A stretch of 64,000 nucleotides of DNA from Segatella copri (GCF_009494395.1 NZ_VZCB01000013.1:1-64000), one strand, 5' to 3'; positions 56,201-64,000 are shown, counted from the first letter of the stretch. Notes: generated by a model not told the origin, from the sequence alone. A program made the numbers and translations.

Positions 56201-57268
56201 AAGGAACTGGACAACATCTTCAAGCGCTACTATCAGTTGAACAACCAGTCGGCTAGTACCATCAACTGGGGTACTGGCATCGGCCTTTACTATGCCCGCA
56301 GCCTTGCCCTTCTCCATCATGGAAAGTTGTTAGCCAACAACCGCAAGGATTGCCAGGGAGCAGTCTTTACGCTTGCAATACCAACCCATGAGGAAATCTA
56401 TTCTGATGCCGAGAAGAGAAACTTGGAGGAAGAGCAAAAGATGAAACTTTCCGCCAAGAAAGATTCTATGATAGCCAATAAGATAGAGCAGGAAGATGGC
56501 AGCGACAACCGTCCAAAGGTTCTTATCGTAGATGATGACACCGAGGTGGTGCATTATCTTCGCACCTTGTTGGCAACAGACTATCACGTCATCTATCGCT
56601 TCGATGCGGAGAGTGCCTTGAAAGCCATCCGTGAGGAAGAGCCAAGCCTCATCCTGAGCGACGTGGTCATGCCAGGCATCAGTGGCTACGAACTCTGTAA
56701 GGAAGTGAAGCAAGACATCCAGCTCTGCCACATCCCTGTGATTCTCGTCACTGCCAAGACCACCCCAGAAAACCAGGTGGAAGGACTGAACAGTGGCGCC
56801 GATGCCTATGTTACCAAGCCATTCACCCCTAAGGTGTTGCTGGCTATGATCAACTCCCTGCTCACCAACAGAGAGAAGGCAAAGACCATCCTGAACAACG
56901 CCACCCAAACAGACAAGAGCGTAGAGGAGGTGCTGTCGCCACAAGACAAAGCCTTCATGGACGAACTGTACAAAATCATGGAGCAAGAACTAGCCAACTC
57001 TGAACTAGATGTGAACAAGGCAACGGAACTGATGCACATATCTCGTACCAAACTATACTATAAGGTAAAAGGACTGACTGGCGAGAACCCTAGCGTCTTC
57101 TTCAAGACTTACAAGCTCAACCGTGCCGCCGCCCTGATAGTAGAGGGGGAATACAACATATCGGAGATAGCCTACATGACTGGATTCAACACCCTCTCCC
57201 ACTTCTCCACCAGTTTCAAGAAGCAGTTTGGATGTAGTCCAAGCGAATATAGCAAGAAGAAATACTGA
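53240..57268 (+). CDS. hybrid two-component system regulator (HTCS)
   Basis: This 1342-residue protein has an N-terminal hydrophobic signal with a lipobox-like LSAC near residue 21. Two seven-bladed-type propellers follow with Reg_prop repeats (QIWIGTFRGLNKYD, NLWLGSEEDGVK, NIWFGTVTNGLLKYD). Next are a Y_Y_Y domain (about 690-765), a membrane segment (about 773-790), and a histidine kinase with SHEFRTPLTMI (His near 829), NLMSNAMKFTP and GTGIGLYYARS. The receiver begins near 1093 (VLIVDDDTE) with the phospho-aspartate in LSDVVMPG near 1141. The AraC helix-turn-helix lies at about 1240-1342. HTCS proteins bind oligosaccharides in the periplasm and activate polysaccharide genes. It is divergent from the esterase-GH3 operon, its likely target. 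Confidence 0.95.
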   Translation: MSKEKILLYAFLGLMLTLSACQHHDTTDEENTYEGKEWTLSDQISNKKVKSICEDQYGQIWIGTFRGLNKYDSNKYYQYFCVHDSVGLPDNNISSVFRDSKNRLWITTANGICYYNEQGKFTRIPLTMQNKNFTQILEDKAGRMFFTTGYTFYQYDEKTNKLVVKLKQLEERPTFNLTCHIDDRDIIWIRTPQIITGYRSDTFQKVAEIKLSGHSQYSYLQDGHKLWLSGYDGMQIFDTRTRQLQALPASLKSWSLPHDMVNIVHPYGKNGILLNTTKHGLWLLDNHHKLVHQSDKNFPFDLGNMQVSQIFTDSKGNLWLGSEEDGVKTIYRYQDMFNSNLALQRSVGKQAVLAIVPDHTNHLWIATKKDGIYVYDLENKQIKKIPKVYQNSNDDKKNIITNLYVDARNYIWLADAENVAKCKYENGELRVVDSYPIFMPMEFAQDKQGNMWVSTAGVDIYLISHQDGTMTKKQLFPSTFTFIPSIICLNNGNLLVSAFYKPILEIDGKTKVIREFKVNPTDWKKCIKRSVYIPTKTLQDSKGNIWFGTVTNGLLKYDANTHRMQPIPGLSCSDISSIEEDKNGNLWVSTMYGLNKLDIKAHKITSYKEADGIGGFQFYDRASCKLKDGTLIFGGTHGLTIFNPQNVTTNQPINLLFENLKVHNNLVQAKEKGNIEESMEHSPHIHLGYKENSFSISFSAIDYSDYKRIHYFYQLEGFDKSWVDAGSNTEAYYSNLPAGCYTFKVKIVGNDNNHTIAEKSIKVSIAPEPWNAWWAWCLYILLATGAGYAYIRFKQRINMEKEMARKAEVEKEQEQRINKMNMSFFANISHEFRTPLTMISGPVEQLCESTDINKHNKQLLNIINRSVNRMLKLVNQLLDFNKLENDTLRLHVKLCDIVTEMQRIIDLFIVNAEEKGITLNCHGLEGSYLIWLDVDKLEKIINNLMSNAMKFTPRGGKIDVTLDSEIDKKGMQWVKITVADTGKGIPEKELDNIFKRYYQLNNQSASTINWGTGIGLYYARSLALLHHGKLLANNRKDCQGAVFTLAIPTHEEIYSDAEKRNLEEEQKMKLSAKKDSMIANKIEQEDGSDNRPKVLIVDDDTEVVHYLRTLLATDYHVIYRFDAESALKAIREEEPSLILSDVVMPGISGYELCKEVKQDIQLCHIPVILVTAKTTPENQVEGLNSGADAYVTKPFTPKVLLAMINSLLTNREKAKTILNNATQTDKSVEEVLSPQDKAFMDELYKIMEQELANSELDVNKATELMHISRTKLYYKVKGLTGENPSVFFKTYKLNRAAALIVEGEYNISEIAYMTGFNTLSHFSTSFKKQFGCSPSEYSKKKY

Positions 57269-57359
57269 TACACAATCTCCGTGCTCCTGCCACTCGTTGG
57301 GCTTGAGGTTTCTAAACTACAAAAAATCACAAGATTTTATACAATTTATTATCATTTTG

Positions 57360-57391
57360 TTTGCATATATCGACAAAAAGTCGTAATTTTG
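57360..57391 (+). promoter_or_regulatory. promoter of the XRE-cupin/acyl-CoA synthetase pair
   Basis: TTTG (57360-57363), a 20-bp spacer, and TAATTTTG (57384-57391) form the best match to the Bacteroidetes consensus in this window. Confidence 0.75.
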
Positions 57392-57447
57392 CCAACAAAT
57401 GCGAAGGATTATTACTTTCCTGAGCTCAAACAACAAAAAAAAGAACT

Positions 57448-58002
57448 ATGGATGAAGCAATTAAGCAAATTGGTGAAAGACTGAAAGGTCTCCGTGAGGT
57501 TCTCAACATCCCGGCTGAGGAGGTGGCTGAACTTTGCGAAATCAGCCTTGACCACTATCTCAAGATTGAATCAGGAGAAGCAGATCCTTCTGTATATCGA
57601 CTTTCCAAGATTTCCAAGCGATACGGCATCGACCTCGACGTATTGCTCTTCGGCGAGGAACCTCGCATGAAGGGATACTACGTAACCCGCAAGGGACAGG
57701 GACCGGAGATAGACCGCAACAACCAGTATAAATACCAGAGCCTTGCCGTAGGGTTCAAGGATAGAAAGGTGAATCCGTTCATGGTACAGGTAGATCCGTT
57801 GCCAGGCGACAAGAAGCCAAACAAGAACGGACACGACGGACAGGAATATGATTATGTGATAGAGGGACAGCTCGAAGTAACCATCGAAGAGAAGGTGATG
57901 GTACTGAATCCAGGCGACAGCATCTACTTCGACAGTAGAAAGTCGCATTGTTTCCGCTCACTCAACAATGAGCCTGCCAAGTTCCTTTGTATAATTATCT
58001 AG
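57448..58002 (+). CDS. XRE-family regulator with C-terminal cupin domain
   Basis: This 184-residue protein has an N-terminal helix-turn-helix (about 5-65; EVAELCEISLDHYLKIESGEADPSVY) and a C-terminal cupin_2 barrel (about 105-184; EYDYVIEGQLEVTI, VLNPGDSIYFDSRKSHCF). XRE-cupin proteins sense a small molecule through the cupin. It sits 10 bp before an acyl-CoA synthetase gene, a pairing often seen in Bacteroidales, so it probably regulates that gene in response to an organic acid or its CoA ester. The HTH recognition helix is less canonical than in phage repressors. Confidence 0.88.
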   Translation: MDEAIKQIGERLKGLREVLNIPAEEVAELCEISLDHYLKIESGEADPSVYRLSKISKRYGIDLDVLLFGEEPRMKGYYVTRKGQGPEIDRNNQYKYQSLAVGFKDRKVNPFMVQVDPLPGDKKPNKNGHDGQEYDYVIEGQLEVTIEEKVMVLNPGDSIYFDSRKSHCFRSLNNEPAKFLCIII

Positions 58003-58012
58003 AAGAGTAACT

Positions 58013-59671
58013 ATGATCGAGAGATTTCTAAAACAGACAAAATTTACTTCAGAGCAAGACTTCAAGGAGCATCTGGAGTTTATCATACCAGAAGATTTCA
58101 ACTTTGCCTACGACGTGATGGACGAATGGGCAAAGATCAAACCAGACCACGTGGCGCTGCTTTGGGCAAGTGAACGTGGCGAAGAAATCCGTTTTACATA
58201 CAAGGACCTGAAGGAGCAGAGCGACAAGGCTGCTGCTTACTTCCAGAGTCTCGGCATCGGTCACGATGATAAGGTGATGCTGATTCTGAAGCGTCACTAT
58301 CAGTGGTGGCTTGCCATGCTCGGTCTCCACAAGTTGGGCGCCGTAGCCATCCCTGCCACCCACATGCTTACCAAGCACGACATCGTTTACCGCAACAATG
58401 CAGCAAGCGTGAAGGCTATCATCTGCTGCGGCGATGATTACGTGGTAGAGCAGGTTAATCAGGCTATGCCAGAAAGTCCGACTGTCAAGACTTTGATCAG
58501 TATCGGTCCAGACATCCCGGAAGGTTTCCACGACTGGATGAAGGAATGGAACGAATGTGCTCCTTTCGTTCGCCCGGAACATGTAAACTCTAATGAAGAT
58601 ACCCTGCTGATGTACTTCACATCTGGAACCACTGGCGAGCCTAAGATGGTGGCACACGATCACCTCTATGCCCTCGGTCATCTGACCACGGGTGTATATT
58701 GGCACAATCTCCACGAGAATTCCATCCATCTTACCGTAGCCGATACCGGTTGGGGCAAGGCTGTATGGGGCAAGCTCTACGGACAATGGTTTGCCGGAGC
58801 CACCGTCTTCGTCTTCGATCACGAGAAGTTTACGGCTGATAAGATCATGCGCCAGATTGAGAAGTATCACATCACCTCTTTCTGTGCCCCTCCTACCATC
58901 TATCGCTTCATGATTCAGGAGGATTTCTCTAAGTATGACCTCAGCAGTCTTGAATACTGCACCACAGCGGGTGAGGCAATGAACCCATCTGTGGCAGAGA
59001 CCTTCCAGAAACTGACGGGTGTTCAGATTTACGAGGGCTTCGGACAGACCGAGACCACCATGACATTGGGAACCTTCCCTTGGATCAAACCAAAGCCAGG
59101 AAGCATGGGCAAACCAAATCCACAATATGATGTTCACATCCTTCGCCCAGACATGACGGAATGCGAGGATGGCGAAAAGGGCGAGATTTGCATCCGCATC
59201 GGCGATGACAAGCCTATCGGTCTCTTCAAATATTACTATCGTGACGAGAAGCAGACAAAATCTGTTTGGCACGATGGTTACTATCACACGGGCGATATGG
59301 CTTGGCGTGATGAGGAAGGCTACTTCTGGTTTGAGGGAAGAATAGACGATGTGATCAAGAGTTCGGGTTACCGCATCGGTCCTTTCGAGGTAGAGAATGC
59401 CCTGATGACTCACCCTGCCGTAGTAGAGTGCGCCATCACCGGTGTGCCAGACCCAATCCGCGGTATGGTTGTCAAGGCAACCGTCGTACTGAAGGATGAA
59501 TACAAGAGTATGGCGGGTCCTGACCTCATCAAGAAGCTGCAGGATCATGTGAAGCACGAGACTGCTCCTTATAAATATCCTCGCATCATCGAATTCGTAG
59601 ATGAACTGCCAAAGACCATCTCCGGCAAGATTCGAAGAGTAGAGATTCGAGAAAAAGACGGGGTTAAGTGA
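58013..59671 (+). CDS. AMP-forming acyl-CoA synthetase
   Basis: This 552-residue protein is of the ANL superfamily: the P-loop YFTSGTTGEPKMVAHDH near 203-219, YEGFGQTETT near 343-352, the hinge region TGDMAWRDEEGYFWFEGRIDD, and the C-terminal catalytic lysine in PKTISGKIRR. It activates a carboxylic acid with ATP and CoA. It resembles the medium-chain/acetyl-type acyl-CoA synthetases rather than long-chain ones, but the acid is not defined. The stop codon lies inside a copy of the 31-bp dispersed repeat. Confidence 0.9.
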   Translation: MIERFLKQTKFTSEQDFKEHLEFIIPEDFNFAYDVMDEWAKIKPDHVALLWASERGEEIRFTYKDLKEQSDKAAAYFQSLGIGHDDKVMLILKRHYQWWLAMLGLHKLGAVAIPATHMLTKHDIVYRNNAASVKAIICCGDDYVVEQVNQAMPESPTVKTLISIGPDIPEGFHDWMKEWNECAPFVRPEHVNSNEDTLLMYFTSGTTGEPKMVAHDHLYALGHLTTGVYWHNLHENSIHLTVADTGWGKAVWGKLYGQWFAGATVFVFDHEKFTADKIMRQIEKYHITSFCAPPTIYRFMIQEDFSKYDLSSLEYCTTAGEAMNPSVAETFQKLTGVQIYEGFGQTETTMTLGTFPWIKPKPGSMGKPNPQYDVHILRPDMTECEDGEKGEICIRIGDDKPIGLFKYYYRDEKQTKSVWHDGYYHTGDMAWRDEEGYFWFEGRIDDVIKSSGYRIGPFEVENALMTHPAVVECAITGVPDPIRGMVVKATVVLKDEYKSMAGPDLIKKLQDHVKHETAPYKYPRIIEFVDELPKTISGKIRRVEIREKDGVK

Positions 59672-59847
59672 AAAACGAAGAGTGAAGAGTGAAGAATTCT
59701 CTTGCTTTAACAAGCTAAAATTTAGCATAAAAAAACTATTGAATTCTTCACTCTTCGTTCTTCACTCTTCACTTAAATATGCATTCAACATAAAATATAA
59801 TAAGAAGAACAAGAGAATTTTTCACTCTTCGTTCTTCACTCTTCACT
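59666..59847. repeat. three copies of the 31-bp dispersed repeat between the acyl-CoA synthetase and proB
   Basis: Copies lie at 59666-59699 (plus orientation), 59741-59774 and 59815-59847 (inverted). The first two are inverted with respect to each other and can form a hairpin ending in GAATTC. The middle copy is the exact reverse complement of 4266-4296 over 31 bp. The last copy ends seven bases before the proB start codon, in the ribosome-binding region. Confidence 0.88.
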
Positions 59848-59854
59848 AAAATTT

Positions 59855-60637
59855 ATGGGAAAAAGAATCGTAGTAAAGGTGGGCAGCAACGTGCTGACCC
59901 GAGAAGACGGAAAACTGGATGTAACGAGAATGTCGGCAATTGTGGATCAGATTGTCTGGCTCAGAAAGCACGACTATGAGGTGATTCTGGTATCTTCTGG
60001 TGCCGTGGCTGCCGGAAGAGCCGAACTGCACGTTGACCACCAACTGGACAGCGTGGAGCAGCGCCAGCTGTTCTCTGCCATTGGACAGGTGAAACTCGTA
60101 GGTCTCTATTACAACCTTTTCCGTGAATATAAGATCAAGATTGGTCAGGTACTGACCATGAAGGAGAATTTCGGTGCCGAGGAGCAGTACAAAAACCAGG
60201 AAGCCTGCATGCAGGTGATGCTGGAAAACAACGTGCTCCCTATCGTCAACGAGAACGATACCGTATGCATCACCGAGTTGATGTTTACGGATAACGATGA
60301 ATTGTCTGGCTTGATTGCCAAGATGATGAATGCCGACACCTTGATTCTATTAAGCAATGTGGATGGCATCTACAATGGTGACCCAAGCGAGCCTACCACC
60401 CGCATCATCCCATCGGTTTATTACGACCGTGACATCAGTGAGTACATCCTTGCCAGCAAGAGCAGTCACGGCAGAGGCGGCATGACATCGAAAGTAAAAA
60501 CCGCTCACGACGTAGCCAATGCCGGCATCAAGGTAATCATCGCCAACGGCAACACGCCAAACATCCTCATCAATCTGAAGGAACATCCGATGGAGACCCT
60601 TCATACCGAGTTTGTGGCAAGACCTAAAGAGAAGTAG
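59855..60637 (+). CDS. proB: glutamate 5-kinase, short form without PUA domain
   Basis: This 260-residue protein of the amino-acid kinase family has VVKVGSNVLTRE at the start, LVSSGAVAAGRAEL, VNENDTV, DNDELSGLIA and GRGGMTSKVKTAHDVANAG. It phosphorylates glutamate as the first proline step. The C-terminal PUA domain (about 100 residues) of the E. coli type enzyme is missing, and the protein ends just after the kinase fold. Short forms are known in other groups. A strong terminator follows, so proA is not in the same operon here. Confidence 0.92.
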   Translation: MGKRIVVKVGSNVLTREDGKLDVTRMSAIVDQIVWLRKHDYEVILVSSGAVAAGRAELHVDHQLDSVEQRQLFSAIGQVKLVGLYYNLFREYKIKIGQVLTMKENFGAEEQYKNQEACMQVMLENNVLPIVNENDTVCITELMFTDNDELSGLIAKMMNADTLILLSNVDGIYNGDPSEPTTRIIPSVYYDRDISEYILASKSSHGRGGMTSKVKTAHDVANAGIKVIIANGNTPNILINLKEHPMETLHTEFVARPKEK

Positions 60638-60662
60638 AATTTTGTATAAAAATAAACGTTAT

Positions 60663-60707
60663 CGCCATTACATAATTTGTGTTCAACAACTATGTAATGG
60701 CGTTTTT
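60663..60707 (+). terminator. terminator after proB
   Basis: CGCCATTACATA and TATGTAATGGCG form a perfect 12-bp stem with a 16-base loop, followed by TTTTT. Confidence 0.9.
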
Positions 60708-60856
60708 CTGTCTTATATACAGTAATTTCAATATAGATATGGTGTGATTTCCAGTTGGATAAAGTTAAAAAATGCAATATCAATTGGAGGTTCACATGAT
60801 TTTACCGATAATCACGAGAAAAAACTAATACTCACTCCAAACCCCCAGGTTTTCCG

Positions 60857-60864
60857 TATCTTTG
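60857..60864 (+). promoter_or_regulatory. -7 element for the lipoprotein pair
   Basis: TATCTTTG, 47 bp upstream of the start codon at 60912. No good -33 partner was identified. Confidence 0.6.
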
Positions 60865-60911
60865 CAGCGTAAAGTAATTAATGTATAATCATATAAAAAA
60901 AACGACACGCT

Positions 60912-62576
60912 ATGAAGAAAGTGAACAAGATGAATTTTCTTTTAGAAGAAACAAGCAAGTGGCTATTATCATTAGGACTCATTATCTCAATGGGAGCCTG
61001 CAGTGACAACGATTCTGACGAGAATGTGCCTAATCCAGGACATACTCCACTGACAGATGTTCAAGTAGTGCCACGCAATCCTTACCTGGCATCCGAACAT
61101 TATAGTATCACGCATTTCAATTCAGCACAGACCGACGCTTTCCCTTATGCAGTGAAGGATGGTATATTCACCGTGAATCCGGAGAATTGTGCTTCTACCT
61201 GGAGCGGACCTGTCAACCTGATGACACTTTCCTCTACCTCACCAGATTACATGTGGGGTATGAGCAGCGACCGCGTATCCTATATCAACGTAAAAGACGG
61301 AAAGTTTGAGCGCATTGCCGAAGCGGAACTTCCAGACATCAAGAAGCATACCAAGGAAGAGTTAGAAAAACTGACTGCCGACTATTCATCACTGAATGAC
61401 TTGACCCAAGCGGCAACAGACATCCTGGGACAGATGCCACAGATGTCGATGGCGAACGGATGCTACGTTTTGTGCGACAAGGACAATTATGTATATATCA
61501 ATGCTGGAAGAAAGCTGTCTCGATATCGTCTCAAGAACGCCTCCAAGCCTGAGGAAGGAATCATGTTGGACAACACGATAAACCTGGCTTCCAACATAGC
61601 CAATTCACGCACCCTTGTAGGAGTATCCATGACATATGATGGTCATCTGATTGTTGCGGCTCAACGTTGCCTGTTGATGCTAGACCGTGGCTTGACAACC
61701 ATTGAGGATACCTATATCCTGCCTACAGACCAGATATTGACCAATTCCGTCTCAGTGGACGAAAACTCTGTCTATGTGGCGAGCAACAGCACCGAGCCTA
61801 ACGGCAAGGGATTGATGCAGCGCATTATCTGCAAGAATGGCAAGTTCTCTACAGATGTTTCCGAAGGTGCTTGGCAAGCTTCTTATGATGGAGGTCCTGC
61901 TGCTCCTTGCATTAAATTGGGCTATGGTACTGGCTCCACTCCTACCTTGATGGGATTTGGTAGCGACGAAGACAAACTCGTTGTCATCACCGATGGCAGC
62001 AAACGCATGAAGTTAGCAGCATTCTGGCGAGACGAGATTCCTACAGATGCCAAGGTCATTGAAGAAGGCAACCCTAGATTGGCGGGAGTGTTTGAAGTAT
62101 CATGCGGACTTCCTGTCTCTACTGAGTGGGTGCAGTCAGAACAGTCGGTAGTAGTAGGCGGCTATGAGGCTTTCGTTGTAAACAATATCAAGGAAACTAC
62201 CGAAAAAGCTACAGACAAGATTATCGGTGTATTGGCGATTGGTCCTCTCTTGGAAGGTCCAAAAGGCGTGGAGTGTGTACGTTGGAATGTAAAGGACAAC
62301 AAATGGGAGGCTCTTTGGAGTCGCTCTGACATAAGTTCTATAAGTATGATTCCTGCTGTTAGCACAGCTTCTGACATGGTCTTCGTTAATGGTTGGTACG
62401 ATAATGCAGGTTGGGAGATTACAGGTTTGGATTGGGCAACAGGCAAGACACGCCACCAAGTGAATCTGGGTAAGAGTAATCGTGGCAATGGCGCATATGC
62501 CATCTTGCAGTACTTCCCGAATGGTGACTTATTGTTTAATTCGGTGGCAGGACCTTTCCGTGCCCCATTAAAGTAA
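60912..62576 (+). CDS. surface lipoprotein with beta-propeller-like body, function unknown
   Basis: This 554-residue protein has a long N-terminal segment and the lipobox MGAC (cysteine near residue 30) followed by SDNDSDE. That acidic run behaves like the surface-export signal of Bacteroidetes lipoproteins. The body has repeated strand patterns with short D/G turns (YVLCDKDNYVYINAGRKLSRY, VGVSMTYDGHLIVAAQRCLLML, SVSVDENSVYVASNSTEP), which suggests a propeller of the quinoprotein/SMP-30-like shape, though no named family was recognised. It is followed after 2 bp by a second lipoprotein gene, so both are probably made together. Confidence 0.6.
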   Translation: MKKVNKMNFLLEETSKWLLSLGLIISMGACSDNDSDENVPNPGHTPLTDVQVVPRNPYLASEHYSITHFNSAQTDAFPYAVKDGIFTVNPENCASTWSGPVNLMTLSSTSPDYMWGMSSDRVSYINVKDGKFERIAEAELPDIKKHTKEELEKLTADYSSLNDLTQAATDILGQMPQMSMANGCYVLCDKDNYVYINAGRKLSRYRLKNASKPEEGIMLDNTINLASNIANSRTLVGVSMTYDGHLIVAAQRCLLMLDRGLTTIEDTYILPTDQILTNSVSVDENSVYVASNSTEPNGKGLMQRIICKNGKFSTDVSEGAWQASYDGGPAAPCIKLGYGTGSTPTLMGFGSDEDKLVVITDGSKRMKLAAFWRDEIPTDAKVIEEGNPRLAGVFEVSCGLPVSTEWVQSEQSVVVGGYEAFVVNNIKETTEKATDKIIGVLAIGPLLEGPKGVECVRWNVKDNKWEALWSRSDISSISMIPAVSTASDMVFVNGWYDNAGWEITGLDWATGKTRHQVNLGKSNRGNGAYAILQYFPNGDLLFNSVAGPFRAPLK

Positions 62577-62578
62577 AT

Positions 62579-63901
62579 ATGACTATGAGTAAAATCTGGA
62601 ACTTAAGTTTATTGTGCCTGGGCGCACTGGTCTTGATCATTCAGACAGCTTGCAGCGATAATGACAGCGATTCCCGAGAAGTTCCACAAGTCGTTCCAAC
62701 AGCTCAGTGGAGCCAGACGATGGCAGGAAATGGTGAGACATTGGGAGCTTATCCCGATCTCTACAGCAACTATTGGGAATTTACTTATCGCCAGGATGAG
62801 AACTCTGATAAAATAATCTGCATCAAGGGACAATACCCTTACTGCAGATACATGAGTTTCTCATTCTACAATGACGAGACAGGAGATGTCATCGGCGGTT
62901 TGGACGATATCAACATTCATGCAGATGCTGGTTCTACCAATCCATTCAAAAAGACTATATCGGGCAAAAACTACTATACCCTCTATGTGGTATCTGACGA
63001 TGTTAGTCAAAAAGTACTGGACAAGTTGAAAGGCGCCAATATCTACAAGGTAGATTCCAAAGTCAAGAAGGTGATGATATGTCATCGCCAATACCTTGGT
63101 ACAAAGGAAGATGGCAAGACCGATGACGAGTTTGGTGGAGTATCATTGCCTGAAATCACGGCATTGGACACAGAAAACTTCAAGAATGTAGTTCCACCTG
63201 CACATGTGGAATCGAATGTCTATAAGATTACATCGAAAGTTTTCTCACAGAAGTCGGATGAGAACAACCAAGTGCCATTTTTCCTGGCACCAGTGAGCAG
63301 GTATTACCCGAACAATTCCACCTCTTATCTCTATGCTCGCACCCATCTGCAGAAGGATTCCATCTTGGCGTTCTCCTTCTATCCTGTTACTGCACCGACC
63401 AAGCCTGAGGAATACGCTACAGCTGATGCCCGATATTGGTCCATCTGTCTAGGTTCTGCATCCGATACCCGTTCATATTATTCAATATGTGACCGTGATG
63501 CAAGATACGAGCCTGGCAAGAAAGCCATGTTCTTCATCTGCCTGAAAAACAACCCTAAGTTGAAGGAGATTGAGGAAAAGGTGAGAAAGCTCAATGAGGA
63601 ACAAGGTGGTTTCGTGAACCTCATGGTATGGGACAGCGAGAAGAAAAACATAGACGGAAAGCCTATTGGCGAATATATCGCATTGATGTATCGCAACATC
63701 CTGCCTAATCCTGACTGCCCTTATTCTATGGTGAAGATGACACCTACGGCATATAAGGACGAAAAGGGTGAACCTATCGACCATGTCACCGACCCAGAAA
63801 ATCAGTTGGCACATCTAGCATTGGGGAGATATGGTCCTATTGGCACAAAAATCAGCACCCAGTTATTCCTGGAAGCCCGCATTGATGTCGTACACATGTA
63901 A
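62579..63901 (+). CDS. second lipoprotein of the pair, function unknown
   Basis: This 440-residue protein has the lipobox QTAC (cysteine near residue 25) followed by SDNDSDS, nearly the same as its neighbour. A YWEFTYR segment near residue 65, a WSICLGSASDTRSYYSICD stretch near 285 and a late YMVKMTPTAY-like region suggest a beta-rich fold. The WSICLGS...D pattern slightly recalls DUF1254/DUF1214 proteins, but the match is too weak to name. It begins 2 bp after the upstream stop. A hairpin at 63971-64000 probably ends the unit. Confidence 0.6.
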   Translation: MTMSKIWNLSLLCLGALVLIIQTACSDNDSDSREVPQVVPTAQWSQTMAGNGETLGAYPDLYSNYWEFTYRQDENSDKIICIKGQYPYCRYMSFSFYNDETGDVIGGLDDINIHADAGSTNPFKKTISGKNYYTLYVVSDDVSQKVLDKLKGANIYKVDSKVKKVMICHRQYLGTKEDGKTDDEFGGVSLPEITALDTENFKNVVPPAHVESNVYKITSKVFSQKSDENNQVPFFLAPVSRYYPNNSTSYLYARTHLQKDSILAFSFYPVTAPTKPEEYATADARYWSICLGSASDTRSYYSICDRDARYEPGKKAMFFICLKNNPKLKEIEEKVRKLNEEQGGFVNLMVWDSEKKNIDGKPIGEYIALMYRNILPNPDCPYSMVKMTPTAYKDEKGEPIDHVTDPENQLAHLALGRYGPIGTKISTQLFLEARIDVVHM

Positions 63902-63970
63902 TAAACATGATTTACGTCAGGCAGGCAGCACTGCTAGTTTAATTTTTGTAAAAATAGTGACTGTGATTTG

Positions 63971-64000
63971 CCCATCTTGATAAAAAGTATCAAGAATGGG
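63971..64000 (+). terminator. hairpin at the window edge, probable terminator
   Basis: CCCATCTTGATA pairs with TATCAAGAATGGG with one bulged base around AAAAG. The downstream T tract, if any, lies outside the window. Confidence 0.5.

Noticed and set aside
57281-57484. 67-residue open frame before the XRE-cupin gene
   Set aside because: It overlaps the strong promoter (57360-57391) and the start of the regulator, and has no coding signature.
58049-59728. 559-residue open frame on the minus strand
   Set aside because: It mirrors the acyl-CoA synthetase gene almost completely. It has no promoter, start context or recognisable domain, and its length follows from the codon bias of the real gene.

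Overview
The window looks like chromosome from a gut or oral Bacteroidales bacterium, most probably Prevotella sensu lato (Segatella/Prevotella). The reasons are a SusC/SusD pair, Mfa/Fim-type fimbrillins, a hybrid two-component regulator, GH92 enzymes, many lipoproteins with acidic residues after the lipobox cysteine, and repeated TAnnTTTG -7 promoter elements with little Shine-Dalgarno signal. Genus is inferred from gene content and style only. No rRNA, tRNA, CRISPR array, transposase or phage gene was seen.

Layout. (1) 259-17702, plus strand: a fimbria/adhesin operon with a DUF3575 protein, Mfa1-like shaft subunit, Mfa2/FimB-like anchor, a further fimbrial lipoprotein, and a 4047-residue beta-helix adhesin with a T9SS-like C-terminus. 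(2) 17852-19056: a Bax inhibitor-1 family membrane protein followed by a rearranged scar. The scar holds a second copy of the last 56 bp of that gene, a relic of a GH92 gene end, and a nested palindrome. (3) 19096-22872, minus: a three-gene cassette (SPFH+GYF_2 protein, small membrane protein, zinc-ribbon/TPR membrane protein), the best candidate here for a poorly described system. (4) 23228-37878, minus: a polysaccharide-utilisation cluster with a GH28 enzyme, a SusC carrying an OmpA-like C-terminal domain, SusD, a DUF4468-like protein, a GH92 with an in-frame minisatellite, a histidine-phosphatase/GH92 fusion, and a membrane-bound AraC regulator.

(5) 38153-42815, plus: an arginine operon (argR, GNAT acyltransferase, argG, argC, argD) with palindromic ATGCAT-rich candidate operators. 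(6) 43099-47162, plus: LytTR regulator, TonB-C-terminal protein, TPR protein and a small outer-membrane receptor, probably one operon. (7) 47286-48068: proC. (8) 48180-57268: a GH3 glycosidase and two paralogous CE1-like esterases on the minus strand, divergent from a full-length hybrid two-component regulator, suggesting a plant-polysaccharide (xylan-like) regulon. (9) 57448-60637: an XRE-cupin regulator with an acyl-CoA synthetase, then a short proB. (10) 60912-63901: two adjacent lipoproteins of unknown function.

Intergenic DNA is rich in short repeats: a 31-bp dispersed element at 4266-4296 and 59666-59847, four inverted 16-19 bp copies and a 4 x 21-bp tandem array between the first two fimbrial subunit genes, and homopolymers of 13 G (49-61) and 16 A (37901-37916). 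The last lies in a putative promoter and could be phase-variable. Start codons were moved inward from the longest frame where the longer version needed TTG, lacked a signal peptide at its N-terminus, or ran through a promoter.
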